Assembly: GCA_032358165.1 (NCBI GenBank)
Contig: JAALGY010000019.1
Coordinates: 1,116,001 to 1,180,000 of the forward strand
Source: Diplosphaera chodatii
Lineage: Eukaryota > Chlorophyta > Trebouxiophyceae > Prasiolales > Stichococcaceae
Reading direction: 5' to 3'
Length of the DNA: 64,000 bases
Both the position numbers and the translations under genes were made by a program. Positions 9,210 to 20,752 of the stretch are shown one piece after another. The notes beneath the pieces were generated by a model, which was given only the letters and a program-made list of their open reading frames with translations, did not search any database and was not told where the DNA came from. Position 1 is the first letter of the stretch, and the number at the start of each line of letters is the position of its first letter.

Positions 9210-12200
9210 ATGAAGTGTTTGGCAGCGCAGTCAGGGCAGGCGTCGCATGCATGTGCACAGCACTGCAGTCAGCGGCAGTTTGGATCGCTGCGCCCGGTTC
9301 CGAGGCATCATGCACACCTTCTGGTGCACTCACAACAGATTGGTTGGCAGGGGCCGCAATGCTGGCAGCAACATGACAGACGAGGGCAAATCTACTGTAG
9401 AGCGGCAGCGCCAGCGGCCGCAACAGATGCAGCCCAGGCAGCAGATGCAGCAGCGACAGAGCTACAGCAGTGGCTCCACCAGAAAGGAGCATTGTTCACC
9501 GCATCCCAGCTGCAGACGCAGGGCCCCTTGTCACACATTCGCACAGGCCTGGCAGCCACCCGCAGCATCAGCAGCGGTCAGGTGCCGCCAGCTCTGCCTA
9601 CGTAACGGGTATACGTTGTCGTAACATGGAAAATTGTTCATGTCGTACCAAAGCTTGAGAATCTTTCTTTGCAGAGCATATTTGCAGTGTCTGGTGACGC
9701 TTGTGTCACCGCTGCGGATGTGGCAGCGGAGGAGTCTATTGCTGCAGCAGCAGACGGCCGCGGCGAGCTCACAGGGCTCGCGCTGTGGCTTCTAGCAGAG
9801 CGAAGAAAGGTACTCGTTCACGCTGGTCTCTTTGCCGTGGAACGACTTATGTGCCTGCACAGCTGCGTTGCCTGCCATTGCTGTTGAGTGGCATCTGCAG
9901 GTGTGCTTCCGAATTTATACCTGTTGGGAGCGCAGGGTGCATCGTCGCCCTGGAGGCCATTCCTTAACACACTGCCCAAGCGAGTGGACTCGCCGCTGCT
10001 GTGGGACGATGCGCAGCGTCAACAACTGCTGCGGGGATCGCCAGTGGCCACGGCTTCAGCACAGCGCGCTGCCAGCATCCGCACCGAGTGGGCCGCTGTA
10101 GCTGCAACCGCTGCTGACCTGCCGTCTGGTCAGTACCCATATATGCATCCTCTTGAATGAGCAGCTCACCTGAGCCCCAACGCATCTGTCTTAGCCAACA
10201 CTCTCCCCAGTGCTGCTGTGATTGCGACGTGACGGGGGGTGTGACGGGAACCTTGCCTATGGATTGCACCTGTCGTCAAGAGCGGCAGTCGAAAATGGTG
10301 CCGCTGCAAACAGTCCACAACCCTCACTGCAGATGCCTTCAGCGAAGAGTCCTTCATGGACGCAATGACAGTGGTGCTGGCGCATGCGCTGTACCTGCCA
10401 GCAGCGCAGTGCTTTGCGCTGGTGCCAGGGCTGCACGGTGATGAGTGCTCCTGTCAAGATGCACGGTCGTCATACTGCCATGCCAGATTGGGGACCGTCC
10501 CCCTGAATGGGTTGTGAGGCTGGAGGTGGCATCTTTGTGCAGGCCTGCGGCGCTCTGGAGACCCCTCTAGCGCCGCAAATGTGGACTACGATGCAGACAG
10601 CGGCAGTGTGGTGCTGACAGCCAACAGCTCCTTCAGGTGTCCCGTCAGCGCTCAACATGCACTCTCAACATGTACACGCTGTAGACGCCATGTCGGACCC
10701 TTAGGACCCTGATGCTAGGTCAGGGTGCTACGCGTTACCAGCCAGCAAACCCATCCCAATATTGGGTGCGCACATCTGCAGTGAGGGCGATGAAGTGGTG
10801 CTGTATGATGGGCGGCCCAATGGCGAGCTGCTGATGGCAACGGGGTCGGTGCAGCCGAAAAACCCCGCCGACTACCTCACCATCGAGGTGATCAATCCGT
10901 GCTTTGCACCTGCACGTTACCCTTGCAACACCTGCCATGCATATCACACATCAAGCCAGTCCAGCGACTGATCAAAGTCACAATGCACGTGGGAAATCCT
11001 GGCTGTTCGGGCGAGGTAAACGTGTCAGATGTCACATGCCTGTTCTTCATTCCTGGCTGCAGGCCTCCCTTGTGGCAGCAGATCGGCTGTGGCAGAGCAA
11101 GCGCGACATTCTGGAGAGTGTGGGCTTTGACACCCCGCAAGATTTCCCTATCTCTGCTGACGGCATGCCGCAGCAGCTGCTGTCCTACCTACGCCTGGCA
11201 CGCTTGCAGAACAGCGCCGAGTTCGCAAAGGTAGAGATTGCCGGGGTACAGATGTCCAGTGCCTGCCAACATTAGTGGGTGGCAGCTTTGAGCAGGTGCA
11301 GCGTTCAGCTCTGGAGTCATGTGTCATCGGCATGCAGAAGCCAGCTGCTGGGCGTCAAACTGCTAATTTCCGCCTGCAGGTGAGCTTCGAAGATGACATT
11401 ATCATCAGCCCTTCGAACGAGTACGAGGTGCTGCAGCTGCTGCTCGCGGAGTGTCGAGACCGTTTCTCCGCCTATGGGGGTGAGCGTACTCCACAACACC
11501 GCTCTGGCAACGTGCAGCAAGGGTATCAAATCCTGGTCTAGGCCGCAGCACAGCGATCGCATACCGTTTCAATCTGAAAGCTGCGTCCGTCCACATCGCA
11601 GACAACATGGAGGCGGACATGAAGATGCTGCAGCAACCGGATCTGACGCCCGCCGAGCGCGTGGCGGCCCAGGCAAGTGGACTCCCTATGATTGCCTACA
11701 CCCTGTCTACAGTCAAAAGCTGCACACCTGCCAACCTGGCACGCCTGGCTTGCCTCTCCTTGATGATGAACTCCGACGCACACAGCTGCGCATGGAGGAG
11801 AAGCGCATCGTGAGCGGCACCATGGACGCGGTGCGGGCACGGCTGGCCCCCATCCGCGGCATCCCCACCAAGCAGGGCAACCTGCAGGACCCCAACTCGG
11901 TGAGCACTCCGGCACCCTCATGAATGCCTTGCTGCTGCACAGCGTGAGCGACTTGTGGGCTGCTGTACATGCTTCGGCTGTGATAAAGGCCGCTGCCGAT
12001 GTGAGGGAGGGGATGACTTGCTGTGACGATGATATGTTTGGACCACGGTCTGGAGGAGTCATGCAGCAGGGCTTCGGCCGTGGAATGTTGTGTGTGTGAC
12101 ACCTTGTGCCACTGCCGCAGGACCTGAAGGAGATCTTCGACACGCTGGAGGGGCTGCCCAGCCTGCCGGGCAAGCTGGTGGGCGGCATCGCCAGCTGGGC

Positions 12201-12273
12201 GCGCGGGGAGCAGGACCCGGACTGGAAGAAGAAGGGCAAGAAGGCTCCCGAAAAACCCAAGCGGCCCTGGTAG
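9210..12273 (+). CDS. SET-domain protein of the Rubisco LSMT family (plastid-type), motifs eroded
   Basis: Start at ATG 9210 (MKCLAAQSGQASHACAQHCS), giving a long Arg/Ser/Ala transit-like leader before LQQWLHQKGALFTASQLQ. The usual order of the lysine methyltransferase family follows. The nSET part is LSHIRTGLAATRSISSGQ. The i-SET contains PWRPFLNTLPKRVDSPLLWD and FSEESFMDAMTVVLAHALYL. The post-SET is EGDEVVLYDGRPNGELLMAT then VQPKNPADYLTIE. The helical substrate-binding domain includes QSKRDILESVGFDTPQDFPI, EDDIIISPSNEYEVLQLLLA and MEEKRIVSGTMDAVRARLAP. The end is EQDPDWKKKGKKAPEKPKRPW and TAG at 12271. Family members trimethylate plastid proteins such as the Rubisco large subunit or aldolase using S-adenosylmethionine. 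The usual D-x-x-N-H motif and the E-L-L-x-x-Y-G-F tyrosine are not visible here (PSSAANVDY; LLMATGSV). Confidence 0.85.
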
Positions 12274-12670
12274 TGGCCGAGATAACTGGGAGCCGCCAGA
12301 GATGCGTTGCTGTGCATTGCAGCAGCGTGCATACAGCCAAGCTCATTATTCAAGGCAGTGACACATGGCCACTGTCCCAACTGGATGTGTGATCGGTTGG
12401 CGGCAAGTAACGCCTTGATGCACTGCTGCTTGGATCCCAATCACCACAGTTTCGGCGCATGTGCAACATGATTGCGGACAACTCTGGCTCAGAAGCAGAC
12501 ACCTGAGCATTGCATGGCTCTCTGGGTCCGGTTTTGCACTTGATGACCGAAAAATGATGGCCATGACAAGAGGCTTCGTGTAAGCAGTGGTTGTGATATG
12601 ACTTGCAAGATCTGCTTGCTCGTTTTGCTCGACCGCTTGCTGACAAGACGTTTACATGCATGTGTACACA
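12274..12670. other. Convergent 3' intergenic region, SET gene / IMPDH
   Basis: About 400 bases holding two 3' ends. A - strand TGTAA (TTACA on + at 12651-12655) lies 16 bases past the IMPDH stop. No gene recognised. Confidence 0.5.
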
Positions 12671-15076
12671 TCACCACCTCACTTTCTCAAAAGAATGCAT
12701 GTCATGGATGTTGCCTTCGGCCTGCGCTGCTCCAGTGCGCGTCTCGAAGTATATGTCGCCTGCTGCCAGCATGCTGTGCGCTGCCTCCAGGCTCCGTGCG
12801 CCCATATCCTGTGCGACCACAGCAGAAGGCCTTGCCACACAAGTAAACAGTCTGCCAGCGACCTTGGGACACTATCATATCAACTTATCGTAAGGCTGCA
12901 ATGACAGTTGATGTAGTAACCCTGCGCATACCTGGAAACCTTGCCGCACGGCCTGGCACATGAATGGCAGCGTGTTGTGCACCGAGCCCTTGCTCTTGAC
13001 GGTGCCTGACACACCCTGTGCAATCTTCATCGCCTGCGTGTCTGAGTGGTACCTGCCCACCAATGCACATAAACGATCAGCTCAAGGATGAGGGACGAAC
13101 GGCTTGCACATGGACCACCAGATCAACAGCAACACTGCTGCGCCCTTGCATCACCTGTTCTCGCTGCCCTTCGTCATGGCCTCTAGTGAACCCATGCCAC
13201 GATACTTCTTCACCTTCACCCCGTTCTGCTCAAAATATTCGCCTGCAAACGACGAGGGGCTCAGGATGACTCGCAGCCTTTCAATGTCGATATTGACGCG
13301 TGCGCTACCTGTCAAAAGCTTGCTCACTGCTCATGACAGCAGTGTGTCCGACTGACTTACATACGCACTGGTGCTCACCTGGCGACTCATCTGTGCCCGA
13401 AACCAGGGAGCCACACATGACGGTTGAGGCACCAAGCACCAGCGCTTTTGCGATGTGGCCTGCAGCGGGGAGCGTTGACAGCTCAGCCCACTGTTATCAT
13501 CACCCAGCTGACGCCTTGGCGCTGCCCTGCAGCCTGCAAATGCTGTACCTGAGTTCTGGATGCCGCCATCTGCAATGACGGGCACCCCAGCCCGCTTGGC
13601 AACCCGTGCGACGTGAAACACTGCCGTTGCCTGCCCCCGCCCAACTGCACACACCTGCAGGCCCGGCGCAGCAGACATGTGACACAGCGTTCGCCTAGAT
13701 GACGCCGCACAGCGGCTCTGGCCTCTGCCAGCACAACCTGTGTGCATGCGATGGCACAGCAGAGGGCTTGGACGCAGTTGAGAACTCTTGAGGCGTCCCA
13801 CCTCCTGAGTGGTGCAGATGCTGCCGGAGCCCATGCCGATGCGCAGGGCGTCCGCGCCGGCGTCGCACAGCCGCGCTGCCTGCCGCCCCGTCACCACGTT
13901 GCCGCAGATGACGTCCAGCCCCGGGCAGTTGGCCTTCACCCACTTGAGCATCTCCAGCTGGTAGGTGGAGTCACCTGCATGCCAGTTGGCCCCAGGCGCT
14001 TGAGCACATCAAGCCTCAGCACTCCTGTGGGAGACGGGCGCAGCTGTGGGAGGACGATCTCGAAAACTGTCGGTGCACAGACATATGGACATGAGCTTGC
14101 GGCTGCTGCTGGGCGTGTGCCTTGGCTGGAGTCCAGGATGAGGGCATCGATGTCGCCCTCGCTGTGCAGGCGCTGCGCGCGCTGCTTGTCGTCGTCCCGC
14201 GTGCCCACCGCCGCACCAACGCGCAGCTTCCTGCAAGCAGGCGGAACCCAGCCTGTTCGCCATCCTGGTGCAGAGACAGGCTAGCCCTAGAAAGGTCGAG
14301 TTCAAAACAGGAGTGTCACCAGGCGCTGGACTGCTGGCATAGGCTACCTAGCTCCTCGTCTTCCACAGCTCCTCATCTTGCAGGGGCAACTCGCACAGAT
14401 CATGCCTGAGCTTGCCAGCAGGAGCTGCAGCTCACCCTGAAGGCCCCACTGAGGGCGCTGCCTTGGACCGCGGGCTGGCTGCTGGCGACACCGCCTTTGC
14501 AGCCTTCACCGCTGCCAGCTGCTCGTCCACGCTCATATTGGGGTGGACGAAGCCCATGCCACCCAGCTGCAGAAGAATGTCGCGTTCAAGCGGCGTGTGG
14601 AACGGACAGGGACTCGTATTGCAGGTACGACTGCATGGAGAGCTCCAGCGTTGACAGGAGTGTACCTGCGCCATTGCCACAGCCATGTCCGCCTCTGTCA
14701 CGGTGTCCATGGGCGAGCTGACGACGGGCGTTGCCAGGCGGATGTTCCTGGTCAGCTGTGTTGCTAGGTCCACCTGCGGTTGATCAATGATGTGCCATGG
14801 TGACGCCACCCACAGCACAGGCCCCGACGCTCCAGCCGTCAGTCGTAATCTCCAGCACGCACCTCATGTGCGCCAAAGTCAATGTGTCCTGGCAGAACGA
14901 TGATGTCGTCATACGTGAAACTTACGCCCTGGCCAAACAACCTAGCCGCTGGCAGGCCTGCGGCATGCCACACCTCGTCACCATCATGGCATGCGCAGCT
15001 GTTAGCACTGCATTGTGAGAAGCCAGCGGCTATACAGGCATGCACCGTCTGCGAGATCGTCCTGCGCTCCGTTCAT
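12671..15076 (-). CDS. Inosine-5'-monophosphate dehydrogenase lacking the CBS module
   Basis: Catalyses IMP + NAD to XMP, the committed step to GMP. Exons checked by phase: 15076-15046 ([10 protein letters not shown]), 14957-14863 ([20 protein letters not shown]), 14773-14666 ([20 protein letters not shown]), 14566-14436 ([20 protein letters not shown]), 14405-14367 ([12 protein letters not shown]) and 14230-14121 ([20 protein letters not shown]). Next comes [20 protein letters not shown] with [13 protein letters not shown] (catalytic Cys). [40 protein letters not shown] and [20 protein letters not shown] follow, then [20 protein letters not shown] (Arg-Tyr flap dyad) and [20 protein letters not shown], ending [11 protein letters not shown] and TGA 12671. 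The ~120-residue tandem CBS (Bateman) insertion normally between the GGMGF and VGAAVGT blocks is replaced by about 45 residues, and only ~200 bases of DNA separate the flanking exons. The intron after 14121 has a GC donor. The rest matches plant IMPDH closely; GMP reductase is excluded by the C-terminal half. Confidence 0.95.
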
Positions 15077-15512
15077 TGTGCAACCGCGGCTGCTGGGGCT
15101 TGCGAAGTCAATTTCAAGGTACAGTCCTGACGGCCGACGCGATGCGGATGCTAGACCGTCTGCTGTCACGTTTGCTTGATGACAGACCGAGCATATGTCC
15201 AAAGTATGGGAAGAATGGGGCATGAGAGTGGACGGACATGAGCCTTGGCCCCACTGCAGCAGCCAGCAGGTGCAGCTCCGGGATCACGTAATGGGAAGCA
15301 CGAGGACGGCGGCATTTGGTGAAGGTCTGTGAGACCTCTTTTGCATTCAGCTGGGGGTCCTTTCCGACCAGCAGATAGCCTTGCACTGGAGGCAAAGTAT
15401 TGATGGCACTGAAGGGTCGGCAGTTGTAGTGTTTGCGATGCAGTTTCTTGTGGCCAGACTTTCCTTACAGCGGGCGTATTAGGAAGTGCATTGCAGCTGT
15501 ATTACAGCCCTC
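15077..15512. other. IMPDH upstream region / EMC6 3' region
   Basis: 435 bases between the IMPDH start and the stop of EMC6, both on -. Two TTACA sequences on + (near 15465 and 15503; TGTAA on -) are candidate EMC6 poly(A) signals. No gene recognised. Confidence 0.4.
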
Positions 15513-16240
15513 TCAGAATAGGTGTATACAGCTGTAAGCTAGCGTCCAGAACAAAACAAACGTGAGGAAGGACGTCGAGGAGACCACCTCATTTGTGTAC
15601 ACCTGCCACCTGCATGGCAGCACGCCCCACTGGCACCGACAATGTGCCATACCTGGGACAAGATCTGCATACAACTGCAACGGTAGGCGATCAACATGAC
15701 GACGACTCACTGTGACTGGAAGAATGGCTTGGTGTCCTTCCCCGCCTTATGTCTGAGCAGCAGTCCCACCTGCATGGCAAGCGACGTCAATAAAGGTTGG
15801 TGTTGGCCATAGTGGAAGCACTCGGCATGGACAGCAGGTGCCCAGAACCGTTCACTTGAAGACAGCGATGACATTCGAGCATGACGTCGAGCTCACAAGT
15901 GCGTGCGCGAGGAAGTACCACAGGAAGCCAGACCAGCCGGCATAGCCAACCACACCCAGTGCTAGCCCAGCAATCAGGGACGTGAAGATGCGGCTGCAAA
16001 CACACAGGACGTATGACATCAGCGTGGTGCCCTCAGCTGACCATCATACGATTATCCGTCTGCAGAGGCTGCCGTGCACCGCATGTCCATGCCGTAGCAG
16101 GGTGCTGCAAGGCATTGCCAGGCGGCGAGGGTGTGGGGCATGCAGAACGGTTGAACGTACTTGAAGGACAGCACCCCAAGGTTGTGGACGACGTTTGGTG
16201 TCAGGAGCAGCGTGTCAGCAAACCGTGGTTGGTCCACCAT
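15513..16240 (-). CDS. EMC6: ER membrane protein complex subunit 6
   Basis: Four exons join in phase to 110 residues, the same length as other EMC6 proteins: 16240-16161, 15993-15897, 15769-15711 and 15609-15513. The product starts MVDQPRFADTLLLTPNVVHN and continues LGVLSFNRIFTSLIAGLALG. It has two closely spaced membrane segments in the middle (LIAGLALGVVGYAG, GFLWYFLAHALVGLLL), a cytosolic loop LRHKAGKDTKPFFQSQ, and a C-terminal membrane hairpin TSFLTFVLFWTLAYSCIHLF. The LFWTLxYxxxHxF ending is diagnostic. EMC6 is one of the two conserved core subunits (with EMC3) of the complex that inserts tail-anchored and multi-span proteins into the ER membrane. Divergent from the RWA gene. Confidence 0.95.
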
Positions 16241-16846
16241 AACAGGTGCGTTTTGCAACCTGCGCACTGGGATGTCAACCCTGTGCCTGGATGCAGGGCA
16301 TGGGTGGCATGCGGTGATGCTCCAGCTGCTTCAATGGACAGTCTACGCGAAAGGCTCCGCCGAAAACGGTGTCGCAGCAAAGCTGGGGTGCTGTCAGCAC
16401 CTCCTCAGATCACAGTCAGCTCAGATTGTGACAAGTTGGACCAGAGGTAGGGCTTTGCTTCAGTGCCGTCAGCCCGTATTCACGTCGATGCAATGTAACT
16501 AGCAGAGTGCCACGAGCAGCGATCGCAACGAGCTCTGTCACATGAGGCACTGTGGAAGCGCAGGGCGCTATGAATTTAGCAACCCCGCCTCACTTGTACT
16601 GCTGCAAAATTACTGCCGCTGCGATGGCAATCACATACTGCAGCAAGGTGTGCATTGAAGTGTCAAAAGCGTCACTGTGTCAGAGACAAGCTTTGCTGTG
16701 ATGAACAGGGATGACCTGCGACGGTGTCGCAACAGTTGAGCTGTTGACTCACGCAGATCGCCAAACGTGAGCACGACAGATGGTCTGTACACAGGGAAGT
16801 CGCAGCAGCGTAGCAGCGTTTGGCCCACTATGCCGATAGCATTGTC
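16241..16846. promoter_or_regulatory. Divergent promoter region, EMC6 / RWA
   Basis: About 600 bases between opposing start codons. Open frames on both strands are short and without splice support. Presumed to hold both promoters and 5' leaders; no element recognised. Confidence 0.35.
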
Positions 16847-19800
16847 ATGACCCAAGCGACTTGGTTTACAAACACCGGACTTCAGGCGCTTCTAAAGCTT
16901 GTAGGCTTGAACATGGACAAGCTGACAGCCGGCCTTGCCACACCCTCACATCTGCCGCAGCAGCCGCTGGTGAAGAAGCTAGAGCTATCACCCGCTCAGG
17001 TGACACATGAGCATGTGTGACGCTGCTGCGGATTCTGTGCACAGAGCAGATACGGCAACACCACTTGCCGCCTTGTTGCTGCCGCAGGCCGGCTGCCTGC
17101 TCGCCTACACGCTGTGCCTGACCCTATGGTTCTACACAGAGCTTTTGAGCCACAAAAGGAGGTGCCTGAAGGACGTCTTTGCACTCCTGAGCCGCGTCAG
17201 TGCCTGCTGCCATGCCTTGTATATGTGGGAGGTGCGCAGAATGTTGAGTTTGCCGCCGAATAGGCGACATTATGACAAACTGGAGCACATGGAGGAGGGC
17301 GCAGACAAGCTGGGGCAGAGCACGCCAAACGGCACAGGCGAGCCGCATGCCAATGGCCGGGCATTCGCTCAAGAGCCCTCCGCCAGCTACCTCACGCTGC
17401 ACAGCATCGCAAACTGCGGCCTTGTGAAGTAAGGCTGCAGAAGTGATGGTCTGCGATGTGGCATTGTGCAACCACGCTGTCGTGTGCCGGATATGCGTGG
17501 GATGCACTGGACCAACCAGCTGCTGTGCCCATCTGTCCTGCAGGTGTCTGCAACTTGATCCTCAGGCGTTGATAGATGCTAAAGATGCACTCAAGTATTG
17601 GTAAGCTGCTGTGGAAGGAAGTGGTTGCATTATGCCACCGCACAGCAAATCACAGTCCTGTATCTGCAACGAGGTCACTCCACTGACGACCTTGCTGTGA
17701 CTCTGCAGTGTCGAGTTTGGGACCATCATGCTGTGGTTTTATGTGGCAGACCGCTCGACGCTGCTGTTCCCAGTGGAGAAGGAATACCTTCGTGACAGGT
17801 ACGGTTTGGCAGACAGTGCAGTACCAGGTCTGTGCAATGCATCGATGTGCAACACTCATTGGCAAGTCAGCAAGTCTTTTACTTTCCTCTGCAAATCACC
17901 TGACTGTCATTGCAGCCTTCCGTACAGCGCTCGGCCCATGCACATCTGGCGGCGATTCAGAGAGCAGCTGACGCATCTCATGTCCTTTGCAGATTTGCGT
18001 TCATATTTCTGGTGCTGGTGGTGGTGGCCGGGTGGACATCCACAACCAAGTGCAAGGTGGCGTCACTGCTGAATCGGCAACAAACAGAGGAGTGGAAGGG
18101 CTGGATGCAGGTGGGTTGCCCTGCGTGCAAGGGGGTTGGCAGCACATGGTGTAGCATCTGGTGGTTGACATTATTGCAGTGGTGGGTTGACTGCACTGCG
18201 AGCAGCGGCTTCCACTGCAAAGTCCACATCCTGCTGCAGGTGCTGTTCCTGCTGTACCACTACTTTGCAGCAGCAGAGATGTACAATGCCATCCGCGTGT
18301 ACATCGCGGCCTATGTCTGGATGACAGGCTTCGGCAACTTCCTGTATTACTACAAGACCAACGACTTCAGCCTCCCGAGGTGCGGCACTGCTTGGCATCC
18401 GATGCGATGACTAAGCACTGCACAGCCAGTAGGCGCAACCTTGTGACATTTCGCAATCAGCCATCCACCCCGCCAGCTGGCATTATCGACTATGGCGTTT
18501 GCAGGTTCTGCCAGATGATGTGGCGGCTCAACTTCCTGGTGCTGTTCTGCTGCATAGTGCTGCGAAACGACTACATGCTGTACTACATCTGCCCCATGCA
18601 CACACTGTTCACGGTGTGCCCTCTTACTGGCAGTGTCTCCGTCTGACCAGCTTGTGTTGGACCCACTGCAAGCATGTCGGTGGAGCCTGTTTTGCATTTG
18701 TTACGTGCTGAGATGTGCTGCCTGGCTTTGCGCTGTAGATTGGCGTGTACGCCGCTCTGGGCATTGCAAACAGCATGAACAAGTACAGTATGGGCATTGC
18801 GGTGAAGATTGCAGCCAGTCTGGCAACCATCTTCATCTTTTGGGATCTGAAGTGGGACTGCTGACCGATACAGTCGTCTGTTGCAGTTGTGCATATGCAT
18901 GACAGCTGCCGCACACTGTGGGAAACAGGGCATGCAGCATGTCCAGGTAGTCAAGCATGCCATATTATGCAGGTGGGTGTTCTATACAGTATGGTCGCCT
19001 TTCACATGGCTGGTGGGCTACGTGGACCCTCGCAAACCCAGCAACGATGCCTTGCACGGTATGTCAATAATCAAACTTGCTGTGGCTCGGCAGTGCAATG
19101 AATGTGTGATTTGAGGCAACAGCCGTCTGCAGCTGACCTCGACCGCACTGATTTGACTCTGTCTGTTTTACATTGCATCTCGCAGAGTGGTACTTTCGTT
19201 CATCCCTCGATCGCTACGTGTGGATCTTTGGCATGCTGTGTGCGTGGGCGCATCCAAAGGTATGGCCTTCGCAGACACTTGACACACTGCAGGTGGCCAG
19301 TGGTGCATCGCTTTGTGGACAGTGTTGCTCACCGGCAACACCCACGCAGGCTGAGGAGCTGCTGCAGCGTATTGACAAGCTGACATTGCAATTGCGGTGG
19401 CTGGTGCGAGCGATGCTGCTTGCAGCCACCGGCTTCGTATTCTACATGTGGTGTGGTTTTCAGCTTGATTGCTCCTGCTGCCTGTCCCAGTCACCCCAGT
19501 GCTGCCTTACATCCCGCATTTCAAGTGGCGTATGAATATCGGCACAGTTGGACATGTTGATCCTGGAAAACCCCATAGTGGGGTCCACACGGTGTCGATG
19601 CGCACGCAGCTTCTGGCAGCTGCTAGCCATGCGCCCCTATGCTGCAGGTACTTGCATGTCTTCCTGCAGCCGAAGCTGGACTACAACAGATTACACCCGT
19701 ACACATCCTGGATCCCGATCCTCTGCTGGGTTGTGGTGAGCTGCGGTGGATGTGTTGTCCCTGCTGCCTGCCCTGCCAGCCCTGCACTCAAAGCCTCGGC

Positions 19801-20407
19801 AGCATTGGAGGCTGTCGCCCTATACTGCCGCTGCATTCAGCATGTTGCTTCGACCGTCGATCGTATCATGTGTAGGTGCGGAACTTGACGCCAGTGCTGC
19901 GGCATTATAGCCTGGCGCTGTTCGGGTGGCTAGGCTGCATCACATTAGAGACGTACATTGGACAGTTTCACACCTGGCTCCACACAGGTGTGTGCAACCA
20001 CAGATGCGCTGAGATCCTGCTGCATAGCTTTGTAGCTGTGTTCAACCACTGGCCTCACTCCTACTGCTGGATTGCTGCAATTGGCGGGCCCCAGTCGGCT
20101 CCTCTTTCGTGCTCGGTACGCTGTACCCATTTGTGCTGCAGGCGTGCCCAATGGGCAGCCGAAGCTGCTGCTGAACCTGTTCCTGCCAGGCTACCCGCTC
20201 GTCAACTTTGCAGTCTGCACTGCGGTGTATGTTTTTGTGTCATATCGCCTGTTCTTCCTGACGAATGCGCTGAAGAATGTGGCGATTCCGGGCAAGGAGA
20301 TGGGCTTGCTGTGGCGAAACGGCGCCATTATGGCAGTGTCAGCTGCGGCGCTGTATGCAGCGGGAGCATGTGTCTTGCAATCCAGCGCATTGTTGGGCAT
20401 TCGGTGA
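16847..20407 (+). CDS. Cell-wall polysaccharide acetylation protein (RWA / Cas1p acyltransferase family)
   Basis: Long multi-exon membrane protein. Start ATG 16847 ([20 protein letters not shown]) or in-frame 16913 ([17 protein letters not shown]). Exons follow the RWA/CASD1 order: [20 protein letters not shown]; a hydrophilic loop [53 protein letters not shown], then [166 protein letters not shown]. The end is TGA 20405-20407. About ten membrane segments. In plants RWA proteins supply acetyl groups in the Golgi for O-acetylation of xylan and pectin; fungal and animal relatives acetylate glucuronoxylomannan and sialic acid. The segment [10 protein letters not shown] ... Y-H-Y-F-A is essentially identical to land-plant RWA. 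Confidence 0.95.
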
Positions 20408-20752
20408 TAGAGAAGCTCGGGGCAGCAGTTTCCTGGGTTCAGACAGGACGTAGGAGATGCCGTCGGAAGCTAGCGTCCAGTTTGAAGTAGGCAGACCACG
20501 GATTCGGCACGGCAGAAAGCAGCATGACTTGGTTGTGTCGTCACAAGCCCTTGAACTGAGTGCTATGCCAATCAAGCAAGAAATATGAATGAAATGGGGC
20601 AGTGGTCTCAGAAGCAATGTGACTGTCATCCCGCACAGAAGTCTGCTAGCAATACCGTAGGTAACACTGAACACGCATACCGGTGCAACGATGGTCCTGC
20701 CAGGGTGTTGCATGCTGACAGCTGCAGCCTGCACTGGGTCAACAGCTGGTCA
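20408..20752. other. Convergent 3' intergenic region, RWA / SPP
   Basis: 345 bases holding two converging 3' ends. Nothing else recognised. Confidence 0.5.

Noticed and set aside
11538..12440. 300-codon open frame on - opposite the SET gene
   Set aside because: Antisense to confirmed substrate-binding-domain exons; Cys/Ser/Arg-rich composition typical of shadow frames.
12671..15076. GMP reductase as an explanation for the missing CBS domain
   Set aside because: The SICTTQEV loop, [12 protein letters not shown] segment and Arg-Tyr flap with MKIAQGVSG are IMPDH-specific.
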